This document shows, in pieces, positions 42,998 to 50,849 of a DNA stretch of 64,000 bases (position 1 is the first letter of the stretch; every line of letters begins with the position of its first letter). This stretch comes from Brachyspira sp. CAG:484. GTDB taxonomy: Bacteria > Cyanobacteriota > Vampirovibrionia > Gastranaerophilales > Gastranaerophilaceae. The notes beneath the pieces are model-generated. The model ran no database searches, was not told the DNA's origin, and saw only the letters and a program-made list of their open reading frames with translations. A program made the translations under genes and the position numbers. Location: positions 11,219 through 75,218 of the forward strand of contig HF989692.1 in NCBI GenBank assembly GCA_000431315.1, in the 5' to 3' direction.

Positions 42998-45900
42998 ATG
43001 GCATATAAAAAACAAAATAAAAGAGAACCATTATTTAGTAAAGACGATATTATAGATGCATATAGGAAATTAAAAACATATTTTTACTATGACAATTCTG
43101 CTCTTTTTATGAAAAGAAAGATTGCAGACTTTGAGTATAAAAATGAAGATATTGAGCAAATTTTTGAACAATTGGCAGAGAAGCTAAATACCCAATCGGA
43201 AGATGTGAGTAAATATATCATAACAGATCAATCAAGCCGGAATAATTTAATTGATTTTTACCTATTACCCAAATCTTTTGAAAATAATATACTAGAAAAC
43301 GATTGTAAAAATATAATTATTACAAACCGCTATACCTCTGAAGTTTATGAGTTTTCTAAATTTAATTTTCTAATTGATATTCCTATAGAATTACATATAA
43401 TTAATGTTTTATGGATAGTTAAACTTGGATATTTATTAGATTCTGACTATTGTTATTATTCTGATAAATATACTAGTTATTGTTATGCTAATAGATTAGA
43501 GGTTGATAAAGATAAAGAGTGCATATTACCAGGGAATAAATTATTTAAACTATATTCATCACAGTATCAAAAATGGCGTGATGATTGCATTGAAGCAACT
43601 GAAGATTTATTAAATAATCATAAAAAAGATGCGATTATTATTTCATTAGACATAAAACGTTATTATCCTTCTGCAAAATTAAATTATGAAGATGTTAATA
43701 TTGCATTAAAACAAAGATGTGATAATAAACAATTTGAGAAATATAAATTTTTGACAAATATTTTGAAAAATATTCGAGATGAATATATTAAACAAATTAA
43801 AAATATAATTATAAAAGAAGAAAATGATTTCGGAGAAATTTTACCATCAGAAAGCCCTATTCCAATAGGAATGTTATCGTCAAATGTTATTGCTAATTGG
43901 TATTTAAAAGATTTCGATAAACAACTTATCAAACAAGTAAAACCTATATATTATGGTAGATATGTTGATGATATGTTAATTGTATTGGAAAATACTGGAG
44001 GATGTAATAAAGACAACTGTGATAAAACTAATTGCGTAGAAAATAGGAAATTAACTACAAAAAATATTATCGAAAAATATTTTCTTAAAGATCTTAATGA
44101 ACCAATCTTAAAACCAGATAACACAAGTAAAGATACTGATGACATAGAATATAATATTAATATTCATAAATGCAATTTGAAAATTCAACAAAATAAAATT
44201 AAGTTATTTGTATTTGATACAAATGGCTCAAAAGCAATGCTATTAAAATTTAAAGATAATTTGCGAAAACATAGTAGTGAATTTAGATTTTTACCAGATG
44301 AAGATCGTATTGATGAAGATTTTGTTCAAAACAGTTACTCAATAGATTATTGTGATACAATCAACAAATTGCGAAGTGTTGATAGTTATCAGCTTGATAG
44401 ATTTAAAATTTCAACATATTTAGCCAAACAACTTACACTTGCAAAATATGCAAAAGATAATAATCATTATGCAAAAACAAAAGAAGAGTTACTATATGCA
44501 TTTAGTGGAAGATTAGGATTGGATTTATATTGTTATTGGGATAAAGTTTTAACATATTTCTTATTAAATAATGATGACGCTGCAATATATAACTTTATAA
44601 AAAAAATTGGTTTAAGTATTGAAAGAATTTCTTACAAAGCTGATAAATTTCAAAATGACATAGAAAATAAAATTAAGAAAGAATTAGAAAAGTATCTTAA
44701 AGAAGCACTTTATTTAACTTTGTCTCTTGATCCAAGGTACATATATAAAAATACTAATGAGCAAAATCAAGATTTAACCTTAAAAAATTTGTTTTATAAG
44801 TTAAATCAAGCAAAGGGGTATTTTGATGAGGAATATGATGAGGTTGTATCTGCATACAGGAAATCTTTGATGATTAAACATAAATATTGCTTTATGCCTA
44901 TTATTAATTATTTAGATTTAACTTCTGATAGTCGTATTTCTTTTATAGAAAAAGATTTGACTAAATGTTTAAAAAAAGGAAACTTCAATTTAGATAGTGA
45001 GAAATTCAATTTTAATCCAAGAAATTTCACAATCGAAGATATTTTATTATTGGAGTATTATCAACAATTCATTGAAAATATAAAATCCATTAATGAGATT
45101 CATGAGAATGCAGTAAATAATTATATTAACTTAAATTTAAAACAATATAGTTCTGAAATAGATAATAGTTTTTATAACAAAAAACAAACGGCTATACAAA
45201 AATACTTTAATAAAATATTATCGGTCTACACTGCAAATCAACCATATGAAATAAGTATTGATAAAAACAATGAAAATAAAAGCATAGATCTATATAAAGT
45301 CAGATTTGGTTTGTATAATACTAAGGTTCCAGACTCTGATATAACCAAAAATCTTCAAGGAAATTTAAATTTAACATTTAAAGATTTACAAAAACTTATA
45401 AAATTTTTAAATATGTCTATTCAAACAAATGAGTCAAAGGCAAATATTATTGTTTTTCCTGAAGTTTCTGTACCTATTCAATGGCTAGGTTTGCTTTCAG
45501 ATTTTTCAAAAAAACATAATGTTGCAATTATTTGTGGCTTAAAACATATAATTGACACAGATTCAAAAGTCGCACAAAATTATATTGTAACATTACTTCC
45601 ATTTAAATATGGATATAAGAATGATTGTTATGTTACATTTAGATTGAAAAAATGGTATGCACCTGGAGAAGAAAAAGAAATAAAAAAACATAAATTAAAT
45701 GTTCCTGAAGATGCTAAACAAACAAAAAATATTTTATTTGTATGGAATAATTTACATTTTGCGGTTTATGATTGTTTTGAATTAGCAGATATAAATTTTA
45801 GATCTGAATTTAAATCAAAAGTTGATTTTATAATTGGGTGTGAGTGGAATAGAGATATTAAATATTTTACTAATATTACTGAAGCAGCCGCTAGAGATTT

Positions 45901-46150
45901 ACATTGTTATGTTATACAGGTTAACACATCTCAGTTTGGAGATAGTAAAATTATTGCACCGAAGAAATCTGATGAAATGACTATTTTAAATATAAAAGGT
46001 GGCGATGATAATATTTTGATTGGCGAAGTTAATATTGAGGAATTAAGAGAATTTCAAAGAAAAGAAACTCTTTATTTAGAAGATAAAGATAAAACTTACA
46101 AAACTTTACCACCTGATTTCGATAAAAATGTTTTACGTCTCAAAAAATAA
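42998..46150 (+). CDS. Reverse transcriptase-nitrilase fusion (DRT type 1/UG1-like)
   Basis: 1050 aa. RT domain at about 190-420: motif A IISLDIKRYYPS (Asp218), motif B IPIGMLSSNVIANWY, motif C GRYVDDMLIV (322-325). A helical middle (430-760) leads to a nitrilase-like domain (about 765-1040) with the catalytic triad candidates Glu822 (VFPEVSVP), Lys885 (RLKKWYAPG) and Cys926 (AVYDCFE). RT plus C-terminal nitrilase is the known DRT1 (UG1) anti-phage architecture. A preceding Mrr gene in the same operon is an added feature. Confidence 0.9.
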   Translation: MAYKKQNKREPLFSKDDIIDAYRKLKTYFYYDNSALFMKRKIADFEYKNEDIEQIFEQLAEKLNTQSEDVSKYIITDQSSRNNLIDFYLLPKSFENNILENDCKNIIITNRYTSEVYEFSKFNFLIDIPIELHIINVLWIVKLGYLLDSDYCYYSDKYTSYCYANRLEVDKDKECILPGNKLFKLYSSQYQKWRDDCIEATEDLLNNHKKDAIIISLDIKRYYPSAKLNYEDVNIALKQRCDNKQFEKYKFLTNILKNIRDEYIKQIKNIIIKEENDFGEILPSESPIPIGMLSSNVIANWYLKDFDKQLIKQVKPIYYGRYVDDMLIVLENTGGCNKDNCDKTNCVENRKLTTKNIIEKYFLKDLNEPILKPDNTSKDTDDIEYNINIHKCNLKIQQNKIKLFVFDTNGSKAMLLKFKDNLRKHSSEFRFLPDEDRIDEDFVQNSYSIDYCDTINKLRSVDSYQLDRFKISTYLAKQLTLAKYAKDNNHYAKTKEELLYAFSGRLGLDLYCYWDKVLTYFLLNNDDAAIYNFIKKIGLSIERISYKADKFQNDIENKIKKELEKYLKEALYLTLSLDPRYIYKNTNEQNQDLTLKNLFYKLNQAKGYFDEEYDEVVSAYRKSLMIKHKYCFMPIINYLDLTSDSRISFIEKDLTKCLKKGNFNLDSEKFNFNPRNFTIEDILLLEYYQQFIENIKSINEIHENAVNNYINLNLKQYSSEIDNSFYNKKQTAIQKYFNKILSVYTANQPYEISIDKNNENKSIDLYKVRFGLYNTKVPDSDITKNLQGNLNLTFKDLQKLIKFLNMSIQTNESKANIIVFPEVSVPIQWLGLLSDFSKKHNVAIICGLKHIIDTDSKVAQNYIVTLLPFKYGYKNDCYVTFRLKKWYAPGEEKEIKKHKLNVPEDAKQTKNILFVWNNLHFAVYDCFELADINFRSEFKSKVDFIIGCEWNRDIKYFTNITEAAARDLHCYVIQVNTSQFGDSKIIAPKKSDEMTILNIKGGDDNILIGEVNIEELREFQRKETLYLEDKDKTYKTLPPDFDKNVLRLKK

Positions 46151-46189
46151 ATTTTTGTTTCTGTTAATGATACAAAATGTATTCTTACA

Positions 46190-46227
46190 CTTGATATTAA
46201 ATTCTTTTAAGTGATGTATGTAAGTAC
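46190..46227 (+). promoter_or_regulatory. Leader motif shared with the 62-bp repeats
   Basis: CTTGATATT, then about 17 nt, then GATGTATGTAAGTAC. It matches the second half of the left repeat (CTTGATTTT ... GATTTATGTAAGTAC), before the 63-aa gene, and more loosely the right repeat. It stands 21 nt before a small broken gene. Confidence 0.45.
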
Positions 46228-46248
46228 AGAACTTAAAAGGATTTTATT

Positions 46249-46394
46249 ATGGCGAATTTAGAAGAACTTATTGGTGTACTCACTGAGATAAAAATTTAGA
46301 TCCTGAGAATAAAAATGCAGATGTAAGAATCTACAATAAATACATATTAATAACACGACCAGACCAGGAAGATGGCTATTTTATTGAACTTTAA
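46249..46394 (+). pseudogene. Frameshifted small gene of the integrative element
   Basis: AAAAGG and ATG 46249 start MANLEELIGVLTEIKI, which stops at TAG 46297. In another frame the sequence continues KNLDPENKNADVRIYNKYIL and ends EDGYFIEL with TAA 46392-46394. One lost base near 46288-46290 would join them into a ~48-aa protein. Either it is a recent frameshift or a sequencing error. The stop codon is the first base of the right inverted repeat. Confidence 0.6.
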
Positions 46395-46453
46395 TGATAA
46401 CAATTGTGTCAATGGGCTTGATTTCATCTGCAACAAGAGCGACTAATGTAAGT
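46392..46453. repeat. 62-bp inverted repeat, right copy
   Basis: Partner of 41961-42022. It ends exactly at the ATG of the DUF2924 gene. The left copy likewise stands just upstream of an outward-facing gene. Confidence 0.85.
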
Positions 46454-46858
46454 ATGGATAATTTAAAATCTTTAACAAATAAAGAACTTCAAAATAAATG
46501 GCAAGAAATATTCAAAATCCCTGCCCCGAAAGGTTACACCAAATTATATCTTATTAAGGAACTTACCTTTCAGCTGGAAAATAAAAAGTTATCAGGGAAG
46601 TTGCAAAATCAGATAAACAGTCTTGTCGAAAACTATGAGAAGACAAAAACTATTAATGTCAAAAAAATCAGAAAGTTTGAAGTAACAATTGGAACAAAAT
46701 TTATTCGTGAGTTCAAAGGTGAAAAATACGAAGTAGTTGCTGTAGAGAATGGTTTTAATTATAACGGCAAGTTCTATAAAACTCTCTCTGCTGTTGCAAA
46801 TGTAATAACAGGCACGCATTGGAATGGGAAGAAATTCTTTGGAGTAACCAATGGATAA
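46454..46858 (+). CDS. DUF2924 domain protein
   Basis: 134 aa. Family blocks are clear: LTNKELQNKWQEIFKIPAPK at the start, GTKFIREFKGEKYEVVAVEN, then YKTLSAVANVITGTHWNGKK and FFG at the end. DUF2924 proteins are almost always next to a large serine recombinase, as here (8-nt overlap), and are thought to assist it. ATG 46454 (MDNLKSL) is preferred to 46394 because the family starts there. The Shine-Dalgarno is weak (ATGTAAGT). Confidence 0.88.
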   Translation: MDNLKSLTNKELQNKWQEIFKIPAPKGYTKLYLIKELTFQLENKKLSGKLQNQINSLVENYEKTKTINVKKIRKFEVTIGTKFIREFKGEKYEVVAVENGFNYNGKFYKTLSAVANVITGTHWNGKKFFGVTNG

Positions 46859-48461
46859 GAAACTAATAAGATGTGCTATTTACACAAGAAAATCCTCTGA
46901 AGAAGGTTTAGAACAGGATTTTAACTCACTTGATGCACAGCGTGAAGCTTGCGAAGCTTATATAAAATCTCAAATGCACGAGGGATGGATTCTTGTTGAT
47001 AAACAGTATAATGATGGAGGTTTTTCAGGTGGTACAATGGAAAGACCTGCCTTTAAAGAACTTTTGAGGGATATTGAAAATAATAAAATAGATATTGTAG
47101 TTGTTTATAAAGTTGACCATTTAACCCGTTCGTTGATGGATTTTTCAAAGATTATTGATGTATTTGACAGGCATGAAACTTCTTTTGTATCAATAACCCA
47201 ACAATTTAATACAACAACGTCAATGGGAAGACTGACCCTCAACATTCTCTTATCTTTCGCCCAATTTGAACGTGAAGTTACGGGTGAAAGAATTAGAGAT
47301 AAAATCGCGGCATCCAAGAAAAAAGGAATGTGGATGGGTGGGAAAGTTCCGCTAGGTTATATAAAAGAAGATAAAAAATTAGCTATTCATAAAGAGGATG
47401 CTAAAAGAGTGCAAATGATTTTTGACAAATATCTTGAATTAAAAAGTGTACCAAAGTTGATGCAATATCTAAAAGAAAATAAAATCAAGACAAAAACCGA
47501 TAAATATTTTTCAAAAGGTCAATTATATCATTTACTTGTTAATAAGGTTTATATCGGAAAAATCACACATAAAGATAAAGTTTATGAGGGTGAACATGAT
47601 GCAATTATTTCTGAGGAAATTTTTGAAGAAGTTCAAAAACTTTTATATGAAAACAAAGTCGACAAAACCTGTGGAACAAAATGTTCTTCAAACTCATTGC
47701 TTGCAGGTTTGATTTTTGATGATAAAAATAATTTAATGACTCCAAGCCACAGTAACAGCCATAAACGACGATACAGATATTATGTTAGCACTGCTTTAAA
47801 GAATTACAATGACAACAAAGTTGGTACAATTTCAAAAATCCCCGCAGGCGAAGTTGAAAAATTTGTAGTCGAAACAACAAAAGAATTTTTACAAGATAAA
47901 GAACAGACTCAAAGACTTGTAAAAGATTTTAAAGTTAGTAAACAAAACAAACTTATTTATACGGCACAGAATATTAAAGATTACTCAGAGCCGAAACTAA
48001 TCAGGGCTATTATTCATAAAATTGTTATATCCAAAAATTCAATCGAAATTACAATAAATGCAAATTCTTTGATAAATATATTGAATGCATTGGTGAATAA
48101 CCAAAAAATTATTGTCCCTGATAGAAATGAAAAATTTAACCCGATTACGATTACTAAAAAAATAAAAATCACACAGCCATCACGAAATGATAATATTTTA
48201 ATTTTGAACGCAAAAGAATATAATACTCCTGAGCCAAATCTGTATCTTGTAAATGCAATTGTTAAAAGTTACTACTACCACAAGCAAATAAGAAACGGCA
48301 AAACTATTGAGGATTTACAGAATGAAGAAGGGTTAAAAGATCCAAAATACATCCGGAACATACTAAATTTAAAATACATTTCATCTGAATTAACCGAACA
48401 AATTTTAAGTGGAACTCAGCCAAAAGATTTGAGTTTGCAAAAGTTGATCAAAACATCTTGA
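46851..48461 (+). CDS. Large serine recombinase
   Basis: 536 aa. Resolvase-type catalytic domain (1-150) with IYTRKSSEE (nucleophile Ser15), SLDAQREAC, VVYKVDHLTRS and FAQFEREVTGERIRDKI. It is followed by the recombinase domain (GMWMGGKVPLGY) and the zinc-beta-ribbon region, here short on cysteines (one pair near CGTKCSS). Such enzymes integrate or invert DNA between short att sites. With the inverted 62-bp repeats 5 to 0.4 kb upstream, it is the obvious candidate to have moved the Mrr-DRT1 block. Confidence 0.93.
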   Translation: MDKKLIRCAIYTRKSSEEGLEQDFNSLDAQREACEAYIKSQMHEGWILVDKQYNDGGFSGGTMERPAFKELLRDIENNKIDIVVVYKVDHLTRSLMDFSKIIDVFDRHETSFVSITQQFNTTTSMGRLTLNILLSFAQFEREVTGERIRDKIAASKKKGMWMGGKVPLGYIKEDKKLAIHKEDAKRVQMIFDKYLELKSVPKLMQYLKENKIKTKTDKYFSKGQLYHLLVNKVYIGKITHKDKVYEGEHDAIISEEIFEEVQKLLYENKVDKTCGTKCSSNSLLAGLIFDDKNNLMTPSHSNSHKRRYRYYVSTALKNYNDNKVGTISKIPAGEVEKFVVETTKEFLQDKEQTQRLVKDFKVSKQNKLIYTAQNIKDYSEPKLIRAIIHKIVISKNSIEITINANSLINILNALVNNQKIIVPDRNEKFNPITITKKIKITQPSRNDNILILNAKEYNTPEPNLYLVNAIVKSYYYHKQIRNGKTIEDLQNEEGLKDPKYIRNILNLKYISSELTEQILSGTQPKDLSLQKLIKTS

Positions 48462-48485
48462 TGTTAAGATTTGTAATTCTTATAA

Positions 48486-48514
48486 TAGACAATATTACTA
48501 TTACATATTATAAT
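48486..48514 (+). promoter_or_regulatory. Promoter of the 309-aa/182-aa pair
   Basis: TAGACA (48486-48491), 17-nt spacer, TATAAT (48509-48514), 23 nt before the gene. Confidence 0.6.
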
Positions 48515-48537
48515 TTAGAAAATTAAAGGAGTAATTT

Positions 48538-49467
48538 ATGGCTATTGGACTCATGGCTTATTCTTTCAGAATAAAGGAAAGAAACTCAAATATATATGTA
48601 AATTTAGACGATATAGAAAGTACTGATATGATGGATTTTGTCAGGAATTTTCTTGTAACTTGGACGAATAGATTTTTTACAAATTCTAATAGTATAAAAG
48701 CTTTTACTGTATTGTCGATTAATACTGATACAAATAACAGGCGAATATCAGGGCAATTTTTATCTGGGGAAGGTGGAATACCTGCGGAAATAAGAAATGT
48801 TAATGATATAAATCAGATTCGTTATAACAAGGAAGCTGAAGATTCTGAATGTATACCATTATATTACTTATTTCATATTCCAACTTCTACTTTAGGAATA
48901 ATTATTTTAGAACGTTTTCGCCGTATTTCAGTAAAGCAAGTTTTGACGGATTTGATGAGACGACAATTTTTTGAAACTTTTCCAAATTACACACTTGAAA
49001 TAGAACCGTTGCCTCAAAGAAGATTAATGAATATGTATTTAAGAGACGGAATGATCAAAAAAATTACTCTTTCAAGTTTTAACTCTCCTAATAATACTTT
49101 AGAGGAAAGATTTGCAAATGATAATAGAGATGTTGAAAATTTAGCTACTTACGAATTTACAATTCGAAGCCGCAGAAATCGTAATTTAAATATATTTCAA
49201 AGAGTACTTTCTAATATAGCAAATGGAAATGCAAATATTGATGCTGTTAATAATTTAGTAGGATTACATGAGTTTGCGGCAACTGAAATTAATGCTACTT
49301 TTGATATTAATGGAAAACAAAAGACAATAAGATTAGATCAACCAGATGAAATAAACGCAATATTTGATATTTCGAATGAATTAGAAGATGTTAATGTACA
49401 TCCTGAATATAATGTAATTAATCATTTAGCTATTGAGTATTTAAATTCTTTAATAAATAATGAGTAA
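48538..49467 (+). CDS. Unrecognised 309-aa soluble protein paired with a membrane protein
   Basis: AAAGGAGT precedes the ATG. No named family is recognised. The N-terminal half is beta-rich (VLSINTDTNNRRISGQFLSG), the middle has IPLYYLFHIPTSTLGIIILE then RFRRISVKQVLTDLMRRQFF, and the C-terminal half includes a second mixed domain (TYEFTIRSRRNRNLNIFQRV). No membrane helix or signal peptide. Its end overlaps the next gene by 8 nt, so the two are a translationally coupled unit with their own promoter and terminator, placed just downstream of the recombinase. A toxin/sensor pairing for defence is inferred only from location. Confidence 0.7.
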   Translation: MAIGLMAYSFRIKERNSNIYVNLDDIESTDMMDFVRNFLVTWTNRFFTNSNSIKAFTVLSINTDTNNRRISGQFLSGEGGIPAEIRNVNDINQIRYNKEAEDSECIPLYYLFHIPTSTLGIIILERFRRISVKQVLTDLMRRQFFETFPNYTLEIEPLPQRRLMNMYLRDGMIKKITLSSFNSPNNTLEERFANDNRDVENLATYEFTIRSRRNRNLNIFQRVLSNIANGNANIDAVNNLVGLHEFAATEINATFDINGKQKTIRLDQPDEINAIFDISNELEDVNVHPEYNVINHLAIEYLNSLINNE

Positions 49468-50008
49468 TGTGCTAATGTCAGTTTTAAAAGAATATTATTA
49501 TACAAAAAAATATCCGTTAATTTTATTGGTTTTATTAATTTTATTAGCAATATTATTGACTTTTTTTATTCCAATAATACCAGAGAAATTTGTTAATGCA
49601 TTAATTGCTTCTTTTTCTATTTTTACAGCTTTATCTTTTAATTTATTATTACTACTTATTGATATGATTAAAGGAATTGATACTAATATTAGTATTAAGT
49701 CAAGAGAAGATCTTCAAAAATTAAAACTAGAAGTTATGAATAAATGTTTAAAAATTATTTCAGCATCTATTCTATTTTCTATTACTGATATAATTTTACT
49801 ACTTTTAATATCTTGTGATTTTAGAAAATTCAATGATTTGATCAATAATATTAATATAATTAGTGTTATTATAAATAATTTATTAATATTTTTGACGTAT
49901 CTTTTTATACTTCTGTTTTTTGATTCTTTGTATTCAATACTCAAAATTATGCATATTTTAATAACAAAAGAAGTTGATAATAAAAAAAATGAGTTTAATA
50001 AAAAATAA
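49460..50008 (+). CDS. Four-helix membrane protein, 182 aa, unknown function
   Basis: Hydrophobic segments at about 17-37, 42-67, 98-120 and 128-157, separated by a charged loop (MIKGIDTNISIKSREDLQKL). Short N-terminus and a Lys/Asn-rich C-terminus. It has no transporter or enzyme motif. As partner of the 309-aa protein it could be a membrane effector, but this is inference. Confidence 0.7.
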   Translation: MSNVLMSVLKEYYYTKKYPLILLVLLILLAILLTFFIPIIPEKFVNALIASFSIFTALSFNLLLLLIDMIKGIDTNISIKSREDLQKLKLEVMNKCLKIISASILFSITDIILLLLISCDFRKFNDLINNINIISVIINNLLIFLTYLFILLFFDSLYSILKIMHILITKEVDNKKNEFNKK

Positions 50009-50072
50009 TATAATAATTTTGGACTAGGCCTCTTGTGAAGAGAGAATTTGAAGGGAAATAAGCATGAAAAAG

Positions 50073-50110
50073 CAGAGAATTTTAGTAAAATAAACTCTCT
50101 GTTTATTTTT
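50073..50110 (+). terminator. Terminator of the 309-aa/182-aa operon
   Basis: CAGAGA (50073-50078) and TCTCTG (50096-50101) followed by TTTATTTTTT. Confidence 0.65.
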
Positions 50111-50112
50111 TG

Positions 50113-50142
50113 TTATTAAAAAGTCCGCCAACAGCGGGCTTT
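50113..50142 (-). terminator. Terminator of ssrA
   Basis: On the minus strand AAAGCCCGC, TGTTG, GCGGACTTT (one G-T pair) is followed by TTAATA. It lies 46 nt beyond the tmRNA 3' end. Confidence 0.75.
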
Positions 50143-50187
50143 CAATGCGTCCAAATTAGTCTTATTGCTCTTTTGTGGACTAAAAAC

Positions 50188-50581
50188 TGGAGACGAGGGG
50201 AGTCGAACCCCTGTCCAAAATGGATAAAGACAAACCTCTACGAGTGTAGATTTTCATTCTCTCGGCTGATTCGGGGGAAAACCAAAACCTTATAAATCAG
50301 CCCCAGGTTTTATTTTAGGGAAACTCTAAACCCTTGATGGTTATCTTGATACGCCTACCATCATCAACGCACTGCGTCTTGCATAATGGACCTATATCAC
50401 CGGCAAGCTGGGCAATATAAGTAGCTAATTACCGACTATGCAGCTAAAGCATATGCTCTAGAGAAGTCAGCTTTAATTACGTTGTTAGCATTTAATTTAG
50501 TTTGCTCGTTGATAACCGGGAACAGCGCCCGGACTCGCAGCCTGCATTCACCGAACATCCTGTCTAATCCAAAACGTCCCC
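50188..50581 (-). ncRNA. ssrA: tmRNA (ssrA)
   Basis: 394 nt with the tRNA-like ends GGGGACG...CGTCTCC-A and the T arm GGACAGGGGTTCGACTCCCC (CCA not encoded). Near the 5' side is the conserved TGGATTAGACAGG stretch. The tag frame probably resumes at AAC after GTTATC, beginning NEQTKLNANN and ending SRAYALAA before TAG (24 codons). With SmpB it frees stalled ribosomes and tags the peptides for proteolysis. The 3' end faces the accessory region, a frequent integration point. Confidence 0.95.
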
Positions 50582-50849
50582 ATAAATTTAATTGTTAATG
50601 TTCTATGACCGCACTGTGTGTAGGTCCCTTTCTGCCAATAGGAATTATCATTTGTGACAGATTTTTTTTAAATCGTGATGCCATTTCATATAATTCAAAC
50701 CTAGCATTTAGGAAAGAAAGCATACCTCACAGACATTTTAATGCGAAGATCCTGTCTAAACCATGCACACCGTTTACTAAATATCAAAATGGTTGTAAGG
50801 TTATCTTATTTCATTATAACCGGTTTGAAATAAATTTCAAGCAGTTACT
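50582..50849. other. Intergenic between ssrA and the SF1 helicase gene
   Basis: It should hold the ssrA promoter (minus strand, AT-rich segment just beyond 50581), which I could not define. A plus-strand open frame at 50605-50853 has no Shine-Dalgarno, no recognisable protein and poor composition. I see nothing else. Confidence 0.4.

Noticed and set aside
42998..46150. Retron reverse transcriptase
   Set aside because: No msr/msd-like inverted-repeat RNA lies upstream, and the C-terminal nitrilase domain marks the DRT1/UG1 group.
50188..50230. ssrA-type direct repeat marking the island's far end
   Set aside because: I looked for a copy of the tmRNA 3' end near 23 kb and elsewhere in the window and found none.
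50110..50295. 61-aa open frame overlapping the ssrA 3' end
   Set aside because: It is an antisense reading of the tmRNA and its terminator.
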